Positions 27,593 to 36,854 of a DNA stretch of 64,000 nt are shown here, one piece after another; within the stretch, counting starts at the first letter, position 1; each line of letters begins with the position of its first letter. Origin of the DNA: CAVVFX01 sp963777595 (lineage in GTDB: Bacteria > Acidobacteriota > Terriglobia > Bryobacterales > Bryobacteraceae). The DNA is taken from assembly GCA_963777595.1 (NCBI GenBank), contig CAVZRE010000018.1, positions 1 through 64,000 on the forward strand, written 5' to 3'. Made by a program: the position numbers and the translations under genes. Under the pieces are notes generated by a model. It ran no database searches and was not told where the DNA came from. It worked only from the letters and a program-made list of their open reading frames with translations.

Positions 27593-28963
27593 ATGCGATC
27601 TTATCCAAAATCCCTCGCCATCCTGAACCGGAACAGGCGCTATATTCCCGGCGGCATTGCTTCCGTGAATCGCTCGGTCGAGCCGGAGATCGTTTTTACC
27701 AAGGGCAAAGGCGCGCAGATCTGGGATGCCGAAGGACATGTTTACCTCGATTACCATGCCGCCTTCGCGCCCCACATCCTGGGTCACAATCATCCGGCAG
27801 TCACCAGCGCCGTTGAGCGGGTCCTGCGTGACGACGCCAGTCTGTTCGGCTCCGGTACCACTGAACTGGAGGGCCGTTTAGCCGAACTGATCTGCCGCGC
27901 AGTGCCCTTCATAGACGATGTGCAGTTGTTGAATACCGGCAGCGAAGCCACTTACCAGGCCATTCGCCTCGCTCGCGCGGTTACCGGAAGAGATCACATT
28001 ATCGTGATGCAGGGCGGCTATAACGGCTGGCACAACGATGTCTCCTGCAACCTGATGACGCCGCTTTCCGAACTCGGGCCGCGGCTTTCTCCCGGCGAGT
28101 ATCCCTACCTGTCGATTAGCGCCGGAGTTCCTGAGAAACATCGCGCATTGGTGCGTCCGGTCAACTTCAATGATTTGGAATCGGTCGAGTATGTCTGCCG
28201 GAAATATCCCGTGGCGGCGATTATCACCGAGCCTATTCTGCAGAATATCGGCGTCGTCCATCCGCTGCCGGGTTACCTCGCCGGATTGAAAGAGCTTGCC
28301 AATCGGTACGGTGCCCTGCTGATCTTCGATGAGGTCAAGACCGGCTTCAGGCACGCCCCTGGTGGGTACGCGTCTCTGGCGGGAGTGGAACCGGACGTGG
28401 TGGTCTACGGCAAAGCGCTGGCGAATGGTTATCCCATGGCGGCCATCGCAGGCAAGCGCGATCTGATGCGATCCTTCGTGCATCCGGACCCTGCCAGGCG
28501 GGTGCTGCTAGCGGGCACTTACAACGGACATCCCGTCCCAACCGCTGCGGCCATCGCGACTATCGAGACCTTACTTGCCAACGACGGCGAGGCTTACAAA
28601 CACCTGGAAGTCCTCGGCGCTAGGCTGGAAGCCGGAGTCCAGAGAATGCTCGCCAATATTGGAATTTCGGCAACGCTCGCGCGACAGGGCTCCGCTTTCT
28701 GTCTATACTTCATGGATCACGAACCGGTGGACTGGCACGACCTCGCGGAAAACCACGATTTCACCACCGACCTCGCCATGCGGCGCCAATTAATCGAGCG
28801 CGGCATCTACTTCTTCCCCTTGGCCGTAAAGCAGGGATCGATCTCCACGGCGCACACACCCGCCGATATCGACGGAACGCTCGAGCAATGGGAGTCGGCT
28901 TTGGGAGACGTGCTTGCCGAAAAGGGTTTCGGGACGCCACTCGTCGCGCAGGAGCGCACCTGA
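27593..28963 (+). CDS. Class III aminotransferase (glutamate-1-semialdehyde aminomutase-like)
   Basis: A 456-residue PLP enzyme. Recognisable blocks are SLFGSGTTELEGRLAEL, LLNTGSEATYQAIRLARA (phosphate binding), LLIFDEVKTGFR (PLP ring Asp) and VVYGKALANGYPMAAIAG, whose Lys forms the Schiff base. It resembles GSA aminomutase, but its setting beside an IclR regulator and a dehydrogenase points to a catabolic omega-aminotransferase rather than tetrapyrrole synthesis. It starts 100 bases after the regulator. Confidence 0.87.
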   Translation: MRSYPKSLAILNRNRRYIPGGIASVNRSVEPEIVFTKGKGAQIWDAEGHVYLDYHAAFAPHILGHNHPAVTSAVERVLRDDASLFGSGTTELEGRLAELICRAVPFIDDVQLLNTGSEATYQAIRLARAVTGRDHIIVMQGGYNGWHNDVSCNLMTPLSELGPRLSPGEYPYLSISAGVPEKHRALVRPVNFNDLESVEYVCRKYPVAAIITEPILQNIGVVHPLPGYLAGLKELANRYGALLIFDEVKTGFRHAPGGYASLAGVEPDVVVYGKALANGYPMAAIAGKRDLMRSFVHPDPARRVLLAGTYNGHPVPTAAAIATIETLLANDGEAYKHLEVLGARLEAGVQRMLANIGISATLARQGSAFCLYFMDHEPVDWHDLAENHDFTTDLAMRRQLIERGIYFFPLAVKQGSISTAHTPADIDGTLEQWESALGDVLAEKGFGTPLVAQERT

Positions 28964-28979
28964 ACTCGCGGCGCCGTCG

Positions 28980-29179
28980 ATGAACGACGCTTCTCCAGGA
29001 TTCGCTGCCGAGATCGGCGACGGCTGTCTGGTTGAGGATCCCGCCATGATGGGGCGCACCTATGAGGGCTGGAAATTGCCTCTCATCCTGGGACACAACG
29101 CAACGAGGACAACTATGTTGTGCGTGACAATGGTTTGGACAATCTGTTCGACTATCCTATGGAGCTTTACCGACGATGA
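28980..29179 (+). pseudogene. Remnant of one or two genes upstream of the dehydrogenase
   Basis: From 28980 one frame reads FAAEIGDGCLVEDPAMMGR then EGWKLPLILGHNA, the style of a left-handed beta-helix acyltransferase N-terminus. From about 29099 another frame reads NEDNYVVRDNGLDNLFDYPM and ends at TGA 29177-29179, overlapping the next ATG as ATGA. I read this as an internal deletion that left the start of one gene and the end of the same or another. The conserved overlap suggests that the lost gene was coupled to the dehydrogenase. Confidence 0.4.
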
Positions 29180-29931
29180 AACTGGCGGGACGAGTTGCGG
29201 TGATCACCGGAGGCGCGCGAGGCATTGGCGCTGCGACTGCGCTGGAACTGGCGCGCCATGGAGCTGATATTTCGTTTTGCGACATCCTGCCCCGGTCTGC
29301 CGCGGAACAGACCCTCCGGCAGATCGAAGAATCAGGCCGCAAGGCTCTTTTTTTTCAGGCCGGCGCAGGCGATCGCCCCGCCATGGAGCGCATGTTCGCC
29401 GAGACCGCGGAACAATTGGGCAGCATCGATATCCTGGTCAACAACGCCGCGAAAAGCATTCGCAAGCCGTTGCTCGACCTGGACACGGCCGACGTCGAGC
29501 AGGTCTGGGACGTGATTCTGTGGGGTACATTCCATTGCAGCCAGCTGGCGGCCCGTCGCATGGTGGCGCAGGGCCGCGGGGGGAATATCGTCATGATCAG
29601 TTCGGTCCACGGCTCCCGTCCGTTCCCCAACTCCACCGCCTACAACGGCGCGAAAGCCGCGGTGAACCACATGGCTCTGACCTGGGCCGCGGAACTGGCC
29701 GCACACCGGATCCGTGTCAATGTTATCGAACCCGGCTGGATCGATACGCCCGGCGAGCGGAACTTCTACACCGAGGAACAGATCCGCGAACAAGGCGCCA
29801 AACTGCCCTTGGGTCGTTTAGGTACGCCGCAGGAAATGGCCAACGTGGTCCGGTTCCTTGTTTCAGACGATAGCTCATACATTTCCGGAAGCATTCTGCG
29901 CGCCGATGGCGCCATCTCGCTGACTCGCTGA
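29176..29931 (+). CDS. Short-chain dehydrogenase/reductase
   Basis: A 251-residue classical SDR. The Rossmann motif is VAVITGGARGIGAATALELA at residues 8-27, NNAAKS follows near 90, the catalytic Ser lies in IVMISSVHGS, and Tyr and Lys lie in STAYNGAKAAVNHM. The ending YISGSILRADGAISL is typical of the family. It would oxidise a secondary alcohol or reduce a ketone with NAD(P). It is last in the run regulator, aminotransferase, dehydrogenase. Confidence 0.9.
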   Translation: MKLAGRVAVITGGARGIGAATALELARHGADISFCDILPRSAAEQTLRQIEESGRKALFFQAGAGDRPAMERMFAETAEQLGSIDILVNNAAKSIRKPLLDLDTADVEQVWDVILWGTFHCSQLAARRMVAQGRGGNIVMISSVHGSRPFPNSTAYNGAKAAVNHMALTWAAELAAHRIRVNVIEPGWIDTPGERNFYTEEQIREQGAKLPLGRLGTPQEMANVVRFLVSDDSSYISGSILRADGAISLTR

Positions 29932-29933
29932 CT

Positions 29934-30033
29934 CTACAGCTCCGCCGGCGTGCGCCAATCGAAAACTGCCGCGATCACCTCTTTTGAATGGCCGCAAGCC
30001 AGCTCATAAGCCTCGCGCATCCGCTCATATTGT
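29934..30033 (-). pseudogene. 3' end of an unidentified gene
   Basis: On the minus strand about 33 codons read YERMREAYELACGHSKEVI and end DWRTPAEL at a TAG. There is no start or upstream part: a broken transporter on the other strand overlaps. It is too short to name. Confidence 0.3.
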
Positions 30034-30401
30034 CATTGGCCAAGCCATGCTGGTCTCCATCGGGACCTGGAGTTTCGCCAACTGGCTGCCGCTCTATTTC
30101 ACTGAGACATTCCACATGAGTCTCGCCGGCGCGGGATTCTCCGGGACTTTCGCTATCCAGACCTATCTCCGGGACTTCATCTCGTCGAGAAGCTTCCTCT
30201 GGATCAGCCTCTCAGTCTTCCTCTACCAGCTTTTTGCCACGATGGCCGCGGCCGCAGCCGGGAATCGAGCACGTCGCGTCCGGCATCGTTTTGCTGGCGG
30301 CGTTCCTCGTGCTTGCCGGCTACGCCTTCTTCCTCACTCGCGACTTAAACCGGACATCCAACCCGCTAAGCAACCCGGCGAGCATTCCAGTCGCACTCTG
30401 A
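30020..30401 (+). pseudogene. Fragment of an MFS transporter
   Basis: The segment WSFANWLPLYFTETFHMSLA, then GAGFSGTFAIQ, closely resembles ANWIIYTWLPLFLFERFHLS, then LSGAGFSATFYLQ, of the intact permease at 34757-35968. Later frames give two more hydrophobic pieces: FLWISLSVFLYQLFA, and the C-terminal VASGIVLLAAFLVLAGYAFF ending in TRDLNRT and a TGA at 30399-30401. Large internal parts are missing and the frame changes at least twice, so this is a decayed paralogue. Confidence 0.55.
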
Positions 30402-30453
30402 CTCCGGAATTCGACAATGGCATCCCACATGCATGCTCTCTGGTGAGGAATGT

Positions 30454-30612
30454 ATGAATTACGTCTTTCTAATCCTATGTGCGCTGCTCTTTATCACCTG
30501 GCTCGTTGCGGTGACCCTCTTTCATGTGGTTGGAGGGTTGATTCATCTTTTGCTGATCATGGCAGTCGTATTTCTGCTGCTTCATTTCGTCCAGGGTCGT
30601 AGAGCGGTCTGA
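30454..30612 (+). CDS. Small membrane protein, DUF5670 (lmo0937-like)
   Basis: A 52-residue protein with two hydrophobic segments separated by VTLFHVVGGLIH, starting MNYVFLILCALLFITWLVAV and ending in a basic VQGRRAV. This matches the short lmo0937-family proteins, which are widespread and of unknown, possibly stress-related, function. ATG 30454 follows GAGGAA. It converges with the ClC gene, whose stop is six bases away. Confidence 0.75.
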   Translation: MNYVFLILCALLFITWLVAVTLFHVVGGLIHLLLIMAVVFLLLHFVQGRRAV

Positions 30613-30617
30613 TCGCT

Positions 30618-31964
30618 TTATCGCGGTGGCAATTCGCGGGCTTTTCGGCGCGCCTCAATTTCTTCATCGGTGAGGCGTGCGTCGTAGATCGAACGGGATT
30701 CGATCGTCCGCGATACTACCGTCGCGGTGCCGACGATCAACAGCAGCGGCAAGATAAAGGATCGATCGCGGCCCGTCAATTCCATCATCAGGACTACCGT
30801 GGAAATGGGCCCTTGAGTAGTCGCCGAGAGAACCGCTGCCGCACCGAGGACCGCGAATAATCCAGGGGGGACGCCCGGCCAGATCCATGACCACGCACTC
30901 CCGAGCGTATAGCCTAGCAACGCGCCTACGGTTAGCGAAGGCGTGAATAATCCGCCGGGCGCGCCGCTGCGAACGCAGAATATGGTCGCGACCGGACGGA
31001 GCATCAGCAGTACGACTACCAGGCCTGGGGCGACTTGGTTGTTGAACACTAATTCGGAAACGTCTTTACCGTTGCCCAGCAATTGAGGACAGGGAATAGA
31101 TGCAGCGCCCAAAGCCCCCAACACGCAGAGGGGTGTGATTAACCGATGCCATCCTTGAGGCTTGTTGCGATCCGCCCATGTGATGGCCCTGACGTAACCG
31201 ACAGACGCGATGCCCGCAATCGGCCCAGCGGCAAGTGCCCACGCCAGAACCGATGGCGAACTGCCATACGCTGGAAAGACGTAGGTCGGGACATCCGGCA
31301 AAACCAGCCACGAGACAGCCGTCGCAGTAAGTGATGCAAAAAGTGCAGGCAGCACATACCGCAGCGCCAGCACTCCCCTCATCACTTCCAGCGCGAAAAG
31401 CGCACCACCGAGAGGTACCCCGTAGGCTGCGCTCATTCCGGCTCCTGCCCCGCACGCCACCAGCAGCCGCCGCTGCTCATCCGAAAGCGCGACTCTGTCT
31501 GAGAAGAAGTTGGCTAACACCGCGCCTGCTTGTTTGGGTGCTCCCTCCCTGCCCAGCGAAACGCCCATCCCGACAATCACGACGGACAACACAGCACTGC
31601 CCAACGTACGCAATGCCGGCAATCGGCCCGCGTGAAACCATATCGCGGCAGTCGTGTCGATGCCATTCGCGCTCGATAAGGTCCGGAGAAGAATTTGCCC
31701 TAGACCTGTTACCATGCCGGCCGCAAGCAGCACTAATAAGTGACGCCCTACGCCGGCATGCGCCACCGCATCCAGCAGATTGGTACCGGAGCCGCCCCAC
31801 ATCGCGCGTTGCACGGCTTCTAGAAGACGGGTCAGCGCCGCCGCGGCCACGCCCGTACCGGCGCCCGTACACAAGACCGCCAGCCAGAAAGGCGCAGCAC
31901 CCGGATGAACCAGCGTGGATGGTATCCCGTCTCTCCCCGTCGGTTGCGCTGTTTGAGACGGCAT
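30618..31964 (-). CDS. ClC-family chloride channel/antiporter
   Basis: A 448-residue polytopic membrane protein with the ClC selectivity elements: SSANGIDTTAA (GSGIP position), GVSLGREGAPKQAGAVLANF (GREGP), and GAPGGLFTPSLTVGALLGYT (GxFxP). A Tyr near the C-terminal third may be the inner gate. The motif-2 Glu that acts as the external gate (GREG) is present, which is consistent with antiport. No CBS domains follow. Isolated; the upstream region to 31985 is short. Confidence 0.9.
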   Translation of the reverse strand: MPSQTAQPTGRDGIPSTLVHPGAAPFWLAVLCTGAGTGVAAAALTRLLEAVQRAMWGGSGTNLLDAVAHAGVGRHLLVLLAAGMVTGLGQILLRTLSSANGIDTTAAIWFHAGRLPALRTLGSAVLSVVIVGMGVSLGREGAPKQAGAVLANFFSDRVALSDEQRRLLVACGAGAGMSAAYGVPLGGALFALEVMRGVLALRYVLPALFASLTATAVSWLVLPDVPTYVFPAYGSSPSVLAWALAAGPIAGIASVGYVRAITWADRNKPQGWHRLITPLCVLGALGAASIPCPQLLGNGKDVSELVFNNQVAPGLVVVLLMLRPVATIFCVRSGAPGGLFTPSLTVGALLGYTLGSAWSWIWPGVPPGLFAVLGAAAVLSATTQGPISTVVLMMELTGRDRSFILPLLLIVGTATVVSRTIESRSIYDARLTDEEIEARRKARELPPR

Positions 31965-32021
31965 CTATCTCTTGTGTCCTTGTGTCAGAGCCTTCAATCT
32001 GCGCCTTCGCCCGCCAGCAAA

Positions 32022-32360
32022 CTACTCCTTCATCACCAGGTACATCATCACCTTTACCGACGCATTCAACCCGTTCACTGCCGCGCGTAATCGCAGCCAG
32101 TTGCCGAAATCCCGCAGCGGAAAAGAGTATAGACCGGGCTTCGAGATGACAACCGGCGGATGTCCCTCGTCGCACCAGAACAAGCCGTCCGGCGAGATCT
32201 GAGCCGTCACCGTGAGGGCCGCGTCCGCGCCGTCCATCTTCATGACACGGATAAACCACCGGCATTCGCCAGCCCATCCCACCTCGTACGGCTCCGTCTC
32301 GAAGTCCGATGTCCACGTGGTGTTCTTCTCGATGACTGCCGTGAAGGATCGACGAAGCAT
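32022..32360 (-). CDS. Unknown protein paired with the preceding secreted protein
   Basis: A 112-residue soluble protein (MLRRSFTAVIEKNTTWTSDF to KVMMYLVMKE), rich in aromatic residues and predicted beta strands, with no signal peptide. Its ATG lies one base after the stop of the upstream gene (TAACATG), so the two are a coupled pair. I do not recognise the family. The beta-sandwich-like composition might be a binding domain. Confidence 0.6.
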   Translation of the reverse strand: MLRRSFTAVIEKNTTWTSDFETEPYEVGWAGECRWFIRVMKMDGADAALTVTAQISPDGLFWCDEGHPPVVISKPGLYSFPLRDFGNWLRLRAAVNGLNASVKVMMYLVMKE

Positions 32361-32361
32361 G

Positions 32362-33374
32362 TTAGTCTCCGAAGGAAACCAGAGCCGAGTCGACGAACAG
32401 AAAGTTGCGCACGGGTTTGTGGGTCCGCACGTCCAGCACGAAATTCAGTAGATGACTTTCCGCGCGGTAAGGCTGAGGGTAAGTCAGCACCGGAACCTTA
32501 TGTAAGTCAAGGACCATGTCGTTCACCTGCAGTAGCGTGTTGCGGCGCTCGCGCGTATCGAAAATCCAGCGCAGGTAATGCCAGTTGATCTTGGTCGCCA
32601 GTTCATTAAAACAGAGCGGCTGGTGACCCCCAGGAATATCCATCCAGTCGTGGATGTTCTGCACCTGGTAGTCCATTGTCTGCGATGCCGCGCGTTGTCC
32701 GGCGCGATCCATCTTGGTCGTAGTGTGAAGTGATGTCTTGTACGACCACTTCTCGGCCAGCTTGTTATCCAGATCCGTATTCCAGTAGCGCAGAGCGCAC
32801 ATGAAGCGCGGACCGCCATCGCCGCCGCACACATCGTTGCTGATAGTGAAATCGCCGAAGTCCATCTGCGACAGGCGAAACATTGCCGTCCCATGGACCC
32901 TCGGCGTCGAACGTCTGCTCCGGCTTGAACGTGAACCACATTTCGAACTGCACCGGACCCGGCTTACCGAACGTCATGCGTTTGATTCCCGTCGCCGTGT
33001 GATAAGTTTTGGGACGCGTCGCGATCTTCAAGCGCGTAAGTTCCATCCATGGAACCATGCGTGCCGATGTCGAAAAAACTGCAACTGGAAATTTGTGGAG
33101 GCCGCATGTCGCGCAATGCCGGCCGCAAATCGTCCAGGTTGCCGTTATGATTCGCTTGCAGTTCGCACCAACCGTTGTGGCCGTTGTCGAAGTCGTCGAA
33201 GAAAAGAATATGCCGCATCGGATTGAAGCGGCTCAGCGAGGGATTTGTTTCGATCAGCGCGCTGCGAAATGTCTCCGCGTGCGCCCCGGGATTCGATGCT
33301 GGTTGCGCTCCGGCGGCGCCGGGTGCAAATAAAGCCGCGCCGGGAATTCCGAGTGAGAAGGAACGCCTGTTCAT
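32362..33374 (-). pseudogene. Secreted protein of unknown function, two frame breaks
   Basis: Three overlapping frames make one continuous sequence. The first has a Tat-like signal MNRRSFSLGIPGAALFAPGA, then MRHILFFDDFDNGHNGWCEL up to GTHGSMDGT. The second runs from WMELTRLKIATRPKTYHTAT to FDAEGPWDGN. The third runs from MFRLSQMDFGDFTISNDVCG to a stop at 32362. Each break is a single-base shift, near 33040 and 32885. It would be about 335 residues and periplasmic. No family is recognised. The breaks may be real or sequencing indels, since all three parts keep normal coding character. Confidence 0.6.
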
Positions 33375-33498
33375 GGAAGTCGCCTCCCAAGGTTGTATCA
33401 CATTTCCGAAGAAGGCCGGCTGACGTCGACCTCGCATTGCACATATCATCTAAGGTTGGAGCAGTTGCAAATATGACTTACATCGGAAAGGGCCTGAA

Positions 33499-34716
33499 AT
33501 GCTACTGGCGCTGGCTCTAACCAGTTTTCTCCCGGGCTGCGTGCCGGCATATTGGTTTTCCGGCGATCCACACTCGCTCGACCTGCTCACCGGCAGCCCG
33601 ATCAATTGCCTTCTCGTCGACAAGCCCAATTGGACGCAGTCCTTGATCGCAGAGGGCCATCGCCGCGGACTGAAAATGCTGGCGGTCGTCGACAATTCCA
33701 TCGCGCGAGCACCCGCGGATGCCGACGCAATCGTTATGGAAGGCGATCCGCCCGCATCCCCGGACCCGAAAGGCAAACCGCTGCTCATCTTCGGCACGCG
33801 GGAACACATCCGCCCGTCCTACGGGATAGCCGGCATTTCGCAAGGCGTCTGGCCCGGAATTCGTGTCGACGATAAGGTGCTTGCCACTCCCACTACCGCT
33901 CCGTGGATCGACACCAATCTCGGTTTCCTAAGATATATGGGTAGCCAGATGCACGAGATCATCTGGCTCGCCAACCGCCCGCCTCCCGATGCGAAAGCCG
34001 TTACGGCGCATCCCTATCAAAAAGCTCTGGCGGATGCGGCGTTAACCGGCAACCGTTGGATCATCAGTCCCTCCGCCGCGTTCGCCAAACAACTTCTTGC
34101 CGGGGATAAACTCGCGCGCCAGGACTGGGACGACCTGATGGCGCTCTCCAAGTTCATCGAGTCCCTGCCGCCCGTCCATTCACTCGCCATCTACAGCCAT
34201 CTGGGAGTCAGCGTGGATCGCGAAACCGGAGCATTCGTCTCGGGCGGAGTGCTCGACATGATCGGCGCGCAGCACATCCCGTTTCAAGTCGTCAAGAACG
34301 GCGATGGCATGCAGCAATACTTCGACTTCGCCGATAACTCGATCGTGAAGTTTCCGCCCACCAGTTTGGGACGCATCGCCATGCGCCCCGGAGATGCCGA
34401 CGAACTCGAATCGCTCTACCGGCGTGTCGAAGTGACAGTGGGAAGGACGAACTACGGAATGCGCGTGTTCAACGGCGTAGGCCTTCTCTCGGCGCCGTAT
34501 GTTCTTCCCGCCAACGCCGGAATTCTCGTCCTGCTGGCAAATTATACGGACTACCCGGCGGAAGACATCACCCTGCACATTCTCGGCCGCTGGAACAAAG
34601 CCACGCTGGAAACGCCCGGCGGCGCGAGCCGGCAATTGAACATGTACCCGGTCAAAGAGAATACGGCCATCGAGATTCCTAAACTCTTCAGAATGGGCGC
34701 CGTCCGAATCGAATAA
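33499..34716 (+). CDS. Lipoprotein-like secreted protein of unknown function
   Basis: A 405-residue protein starting MLLALALTSFLPGCVPAYWF. LTSFLPGC resembles a lipobox with Cys14, so it may be anchored in a membrane. The body has an alternating beta/alpha pattern (FSGDPHSLDLLTGSPINCLL, MLAVVDNSIARAPADADAIV, MHEIIWLANRPPPDA) that suggests a TIM-barrel-like fold. The last 80 residues look like a beta-sandwich (LPANAGILVLLANYTDYPAE). I cannot assign an enzyme activity. It is divergent from the frame-broken secreted protein and convergent with the MFS permease. Confidence 0.6.
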   Translation: MLLALALTSFLPGCVPAYWFSGDPHSLDLLTGSPINCLLVDKPNWTQSLIAEGHRRGLKMLAVVDNSIARAPADADAIVMEGDPPASPDPKGKPLLIFGTREHIRPSYGIAGISQGVWPGIRVDDKVLATPTTAPWIDTNLGFLRYMGSQMHEIIWLANRPPPDAKAVTAHPYQKALADAALTGNRWIISPSAAFAKQLLAGDKLARQDWDDLMALSKFIESLPPVHSLAIYSHLGVSVDRETGAFVSGGVLDMIGAQHIPFQVVKNGDGMQQYFDFADNSIVKFPPTSLGRIAMRPGDADELESLYRRVEVTVGRTNYGMRVFNGVGLLSAPYVLPANAGILVLLANYTDYPAEDITLHILGRWNKATLETPGGASRQLNMYPVKENTAIEIPKLFRMGAVRIE

Positions 34717-34756
34717 AATTTGATCTCCTCCGTCCCTCGTTCACGCGTGACAGACT

Positions 34757-35968
34757 TCAGTCCGTCAGTCCTGACAGAGACTTCAGACGGGTCCAGTTCG
34801 CCGCGGGAACCCTGACGAGACTCGACAACGAACCGGCCCCAAGCAATAAAATCACCGCCGCCAGTTCAAATGCCGACGCTAGTCCGATCCGCTCTTTCAT
34901 CCACCCCGCGGCGCCTGCTCCCACTCCTCCGGCGAGGCATCCCGCGAAATTGAGAATGCCATAACCTGTCGCACTCCGTTCCGGACCGGTGACCTCGCGC
35001 AGCAGTGGCATCGTGTTGCAGTCGAACAGCCCGCGGCCGAACCCAAATGCGACCAGCGCCGGGATTAATACGAACATCGACCCCGCGAAGCCGAGAGCCA
35101 AGAGAAACGGTGCGGCAATAACCAGTCCGCCCGTCTGAACCCACGCTCGGGCAGCGGGATTGCTGCGTGCCCACCGGTCCGTCAAAATGCCCCCCACCAC
35201 GACGCCCACATAGCTTGCGGCCTGCAGATAGAAGGTCGCGGAGAAGCCGGCCCCTGACAGACTGAGATGAAAACGTTCGAATAAGAATAAAGGCAGCCAC
35301 GTATAGATGATCCAGTTCGCGATGGCGATCGCGGTGAAAGCGCCGGTGATAGCCAGGAATGCACGCGCTCTCAATAATTCGACCAAGCCCGCGATAGACT
35401 CCCTTGTCCGTAACCGTGCGGGCTCGCGACGCAGAGTGATCGCGGCAATCCCCAGGTAAACGGCGCCGGCGATCCCCAGGATGGAGAAAACATCCCGCCA
35501 ACCGGCGCGTTCGGCCATCCAGCCGCCCCATGCGCCACCGAGCACCAGGCCCGTATAAAGGCCGCTCTGGTGCAACCCGGTGGCGAGCGATCGCGTGTCG
35601 TTGCCGTGCAAATCGGCGATCAGGGCCAGCGCCGCGGGAAGATAGAAGGCTTCGCTCGCGCCCATCAATCCACGGGTCCAGAGCATGCCTTGGATGGACA
35701 CAACATGACTCGTGAGCCACGTCGCAACCGTCCAGATCGCAAGGCTCGCGAGGATTACCCGGCTGCGCCCGGCGCGGTCGGCGACATATCCTCCCAATGG
35801 ACTGAGCAAACCGTATGTCCAGAGGAAAACGGTGCTGATCAGACCTAACTGGAACCCGGTAGCGTGCAGGTCGCGCTCGAGTAAAGGCAGCATCGAGAAC
35901 ACCACCTGCCGGTCGAGGTAATTCAACACCGCGATGCCCCACAATACCGCGACCACCACCCATTTCAT
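34757..35968 (-). CDS. MFS permease, probable sialic-acid transporter (NanT-like role)
   Basis: A 403-residue protein with about 12 membrane segments. Start MKWVVVAVLWGIAVLNYLDR is chosen because it opens the first transmembrane helix and lies five bases after the lyase stop. It has the LNYLDRQVVFSMLP block of the anion-cation/sialate symporter branch, GYVADRAGRSRVI in the first cytoplasmic loop, and a related loop GILTDRWARSN later. It is the last gene of the receptor-sialidase-lyase-permease run, so it most likely imports free sialic acid across the inner membrane. Specificity is inferred from neighbours. Confidence 0.82.
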   Translation of the reverse strand: MKWVVVAVLWGIAVLNYLDRQVVFSMLPLLERDLHATGFQLGLISTVFLWTYGLLSPLGGYVADRAGRSRVILASLAIWTVATWLTSHVVSIQGMLWTRGLMGASEAFYLPAALALIADLHGNDTRSLATGLHQSGLYTGLVLGGAWGGWMAERAGWRDVFSILGIAGAVYLGIAAITLRREPARLRTRESIAGLVELLRARAFLAITGAFTAIAIANWIIYTWLPLFLFERFHLSLSGAGFSATFYLQAASYVGVVVGGILTDRWARSNPAARAWVQTGGLVIAAPFLLALGFAGSMFVLIPALVAFGFGRGLFDCNTMPLLREVTGPERSATGYGILNFAGCLAGGVGAGAAGWMKERIGLASAFELAAVILLLGAGSLSSLVRVPAANWTRLKSLSGLTD

Positions 35969-35972
35969 TTGT

Positions 35973-36854
35973 TCACACCGAAGCAAAGATCTGGAGGGCC
36001 GCAATCGACTCGCGTAGGGAAGTCCGTTCCACCGCGGAGAGTCCCGTACCGGGCGCGACCACACTCCCGCAATCGAGTCCCTCCCAAGTCAGCACCTGTT
36101 TGAGCGCCGGCAGAAACGGGAAACGCACCAGTACGCGAATCAGGTCGTTGATCTTGTCTTGTATCGCGCGCGCTGCCGTCCAGTCTCCGGCGGCCGCCTT
36201 CTTGCGAAGCTCGACGAACCATTCCGGTACCAGGTTGTAGATGCTGCCGATCCCGCCGCTCGCTCCCATCAACAGCCCCGCCGCCAGCACCTCGTCGCGC
36301 CCATTGAAAATGCGGTAGCCGGCGCGCGTCAACAGCGAGAGTGTGTAGAGATCGTAGTCCGTAAACTTGATGCCGCCGACACCCGGCATTTCGCAGATCT
36401 CGGCCAGTTGATCTACGCTCAGAGGCTCGCCGGCGGCAGCCGGAAAGTAATAAGCGAAAAAAGGCAGGCTCGTGGAGGAGGCCAGCAGTTTATACCAGAC
36501 CAGCATCTCCTTGTGGGTTATTCCTGGGGCGCGAATGCAGCTGATCGCCGCAGCGCCCAAAGATTCCGCATGCTTCGCCAGCCTCTCTGCTACCGATAGC
36601 TCCCGGGAGCCCACGTGTACGATGACATGCTTGCCCGCGGGAGAGGCTTGAACCACCGTTTCAGCAACCCTCCGGCGTTCCTCCTCCGGTAAAAGCATTC
36701 CTTCACCAGTGCTGCCGCAGACGTAGACTCCATCCACGCCCGCGGAATAAACCCGTTGGAGCAGCTTTTCCAAAACCGCCGCATTGAGGCTGCCATCCGG
36801 TTTCAATGGCGTGACGAGTGCCGGAAAAATACCGGCGATTGAAGTTTGTTTCAT
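35973..36854 (-). CDS. nanA: N-acetylneuraminate lyase-like (DapA/NanA family) aldolase
   Basis: A 293-residue class I aldolase. Key blocks are GVYVCGSTGEGMLLPEEER (substrate carboxylate), FFAYYFPAAAGE with the catalytic Tyr, and GVGGIKFTDYDLYTLSLL with the Schiff-base Lys. The start at 36854 overlaps the sialidase stop by four bases (ATGA). F-x-x-Y-Y-x-P and I-K-F-T are typical of the lyases rather than dihydrodipicolinate synthase. It would split N-acetylneuraminate into pyruvate and N-acetylmannosamine in the cytoplasm. The gene symbol is supported by context as well as motifs. Confidence 0.85.
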   Translation of the reverse strand: MKQTSIAGIFPALVTPLKPDGSLNAAVLEKLLQRVYSAGVDGVYVCGSTGEGMLLPEEERRRVAETVVQASPAGKHVIVHVGSRELSVAERLAKHAESLGAAAISCIRAPGITHKEMLVWYKLLASSTSLPFFAYYFPAAAGEPLSVDQLAEICEMPGVGGIKFTDYDLYTLSLLTRAGYRIFNGRDEVLAAGLLMGASGGIGSIYNLVPEWFVELRKKAAAGDWTAARAIQDKINDLIRVLVRFPFLPALKQVLTWEGLDCGSVVAPGTGLSAVERTSLRESIAALQIFASV

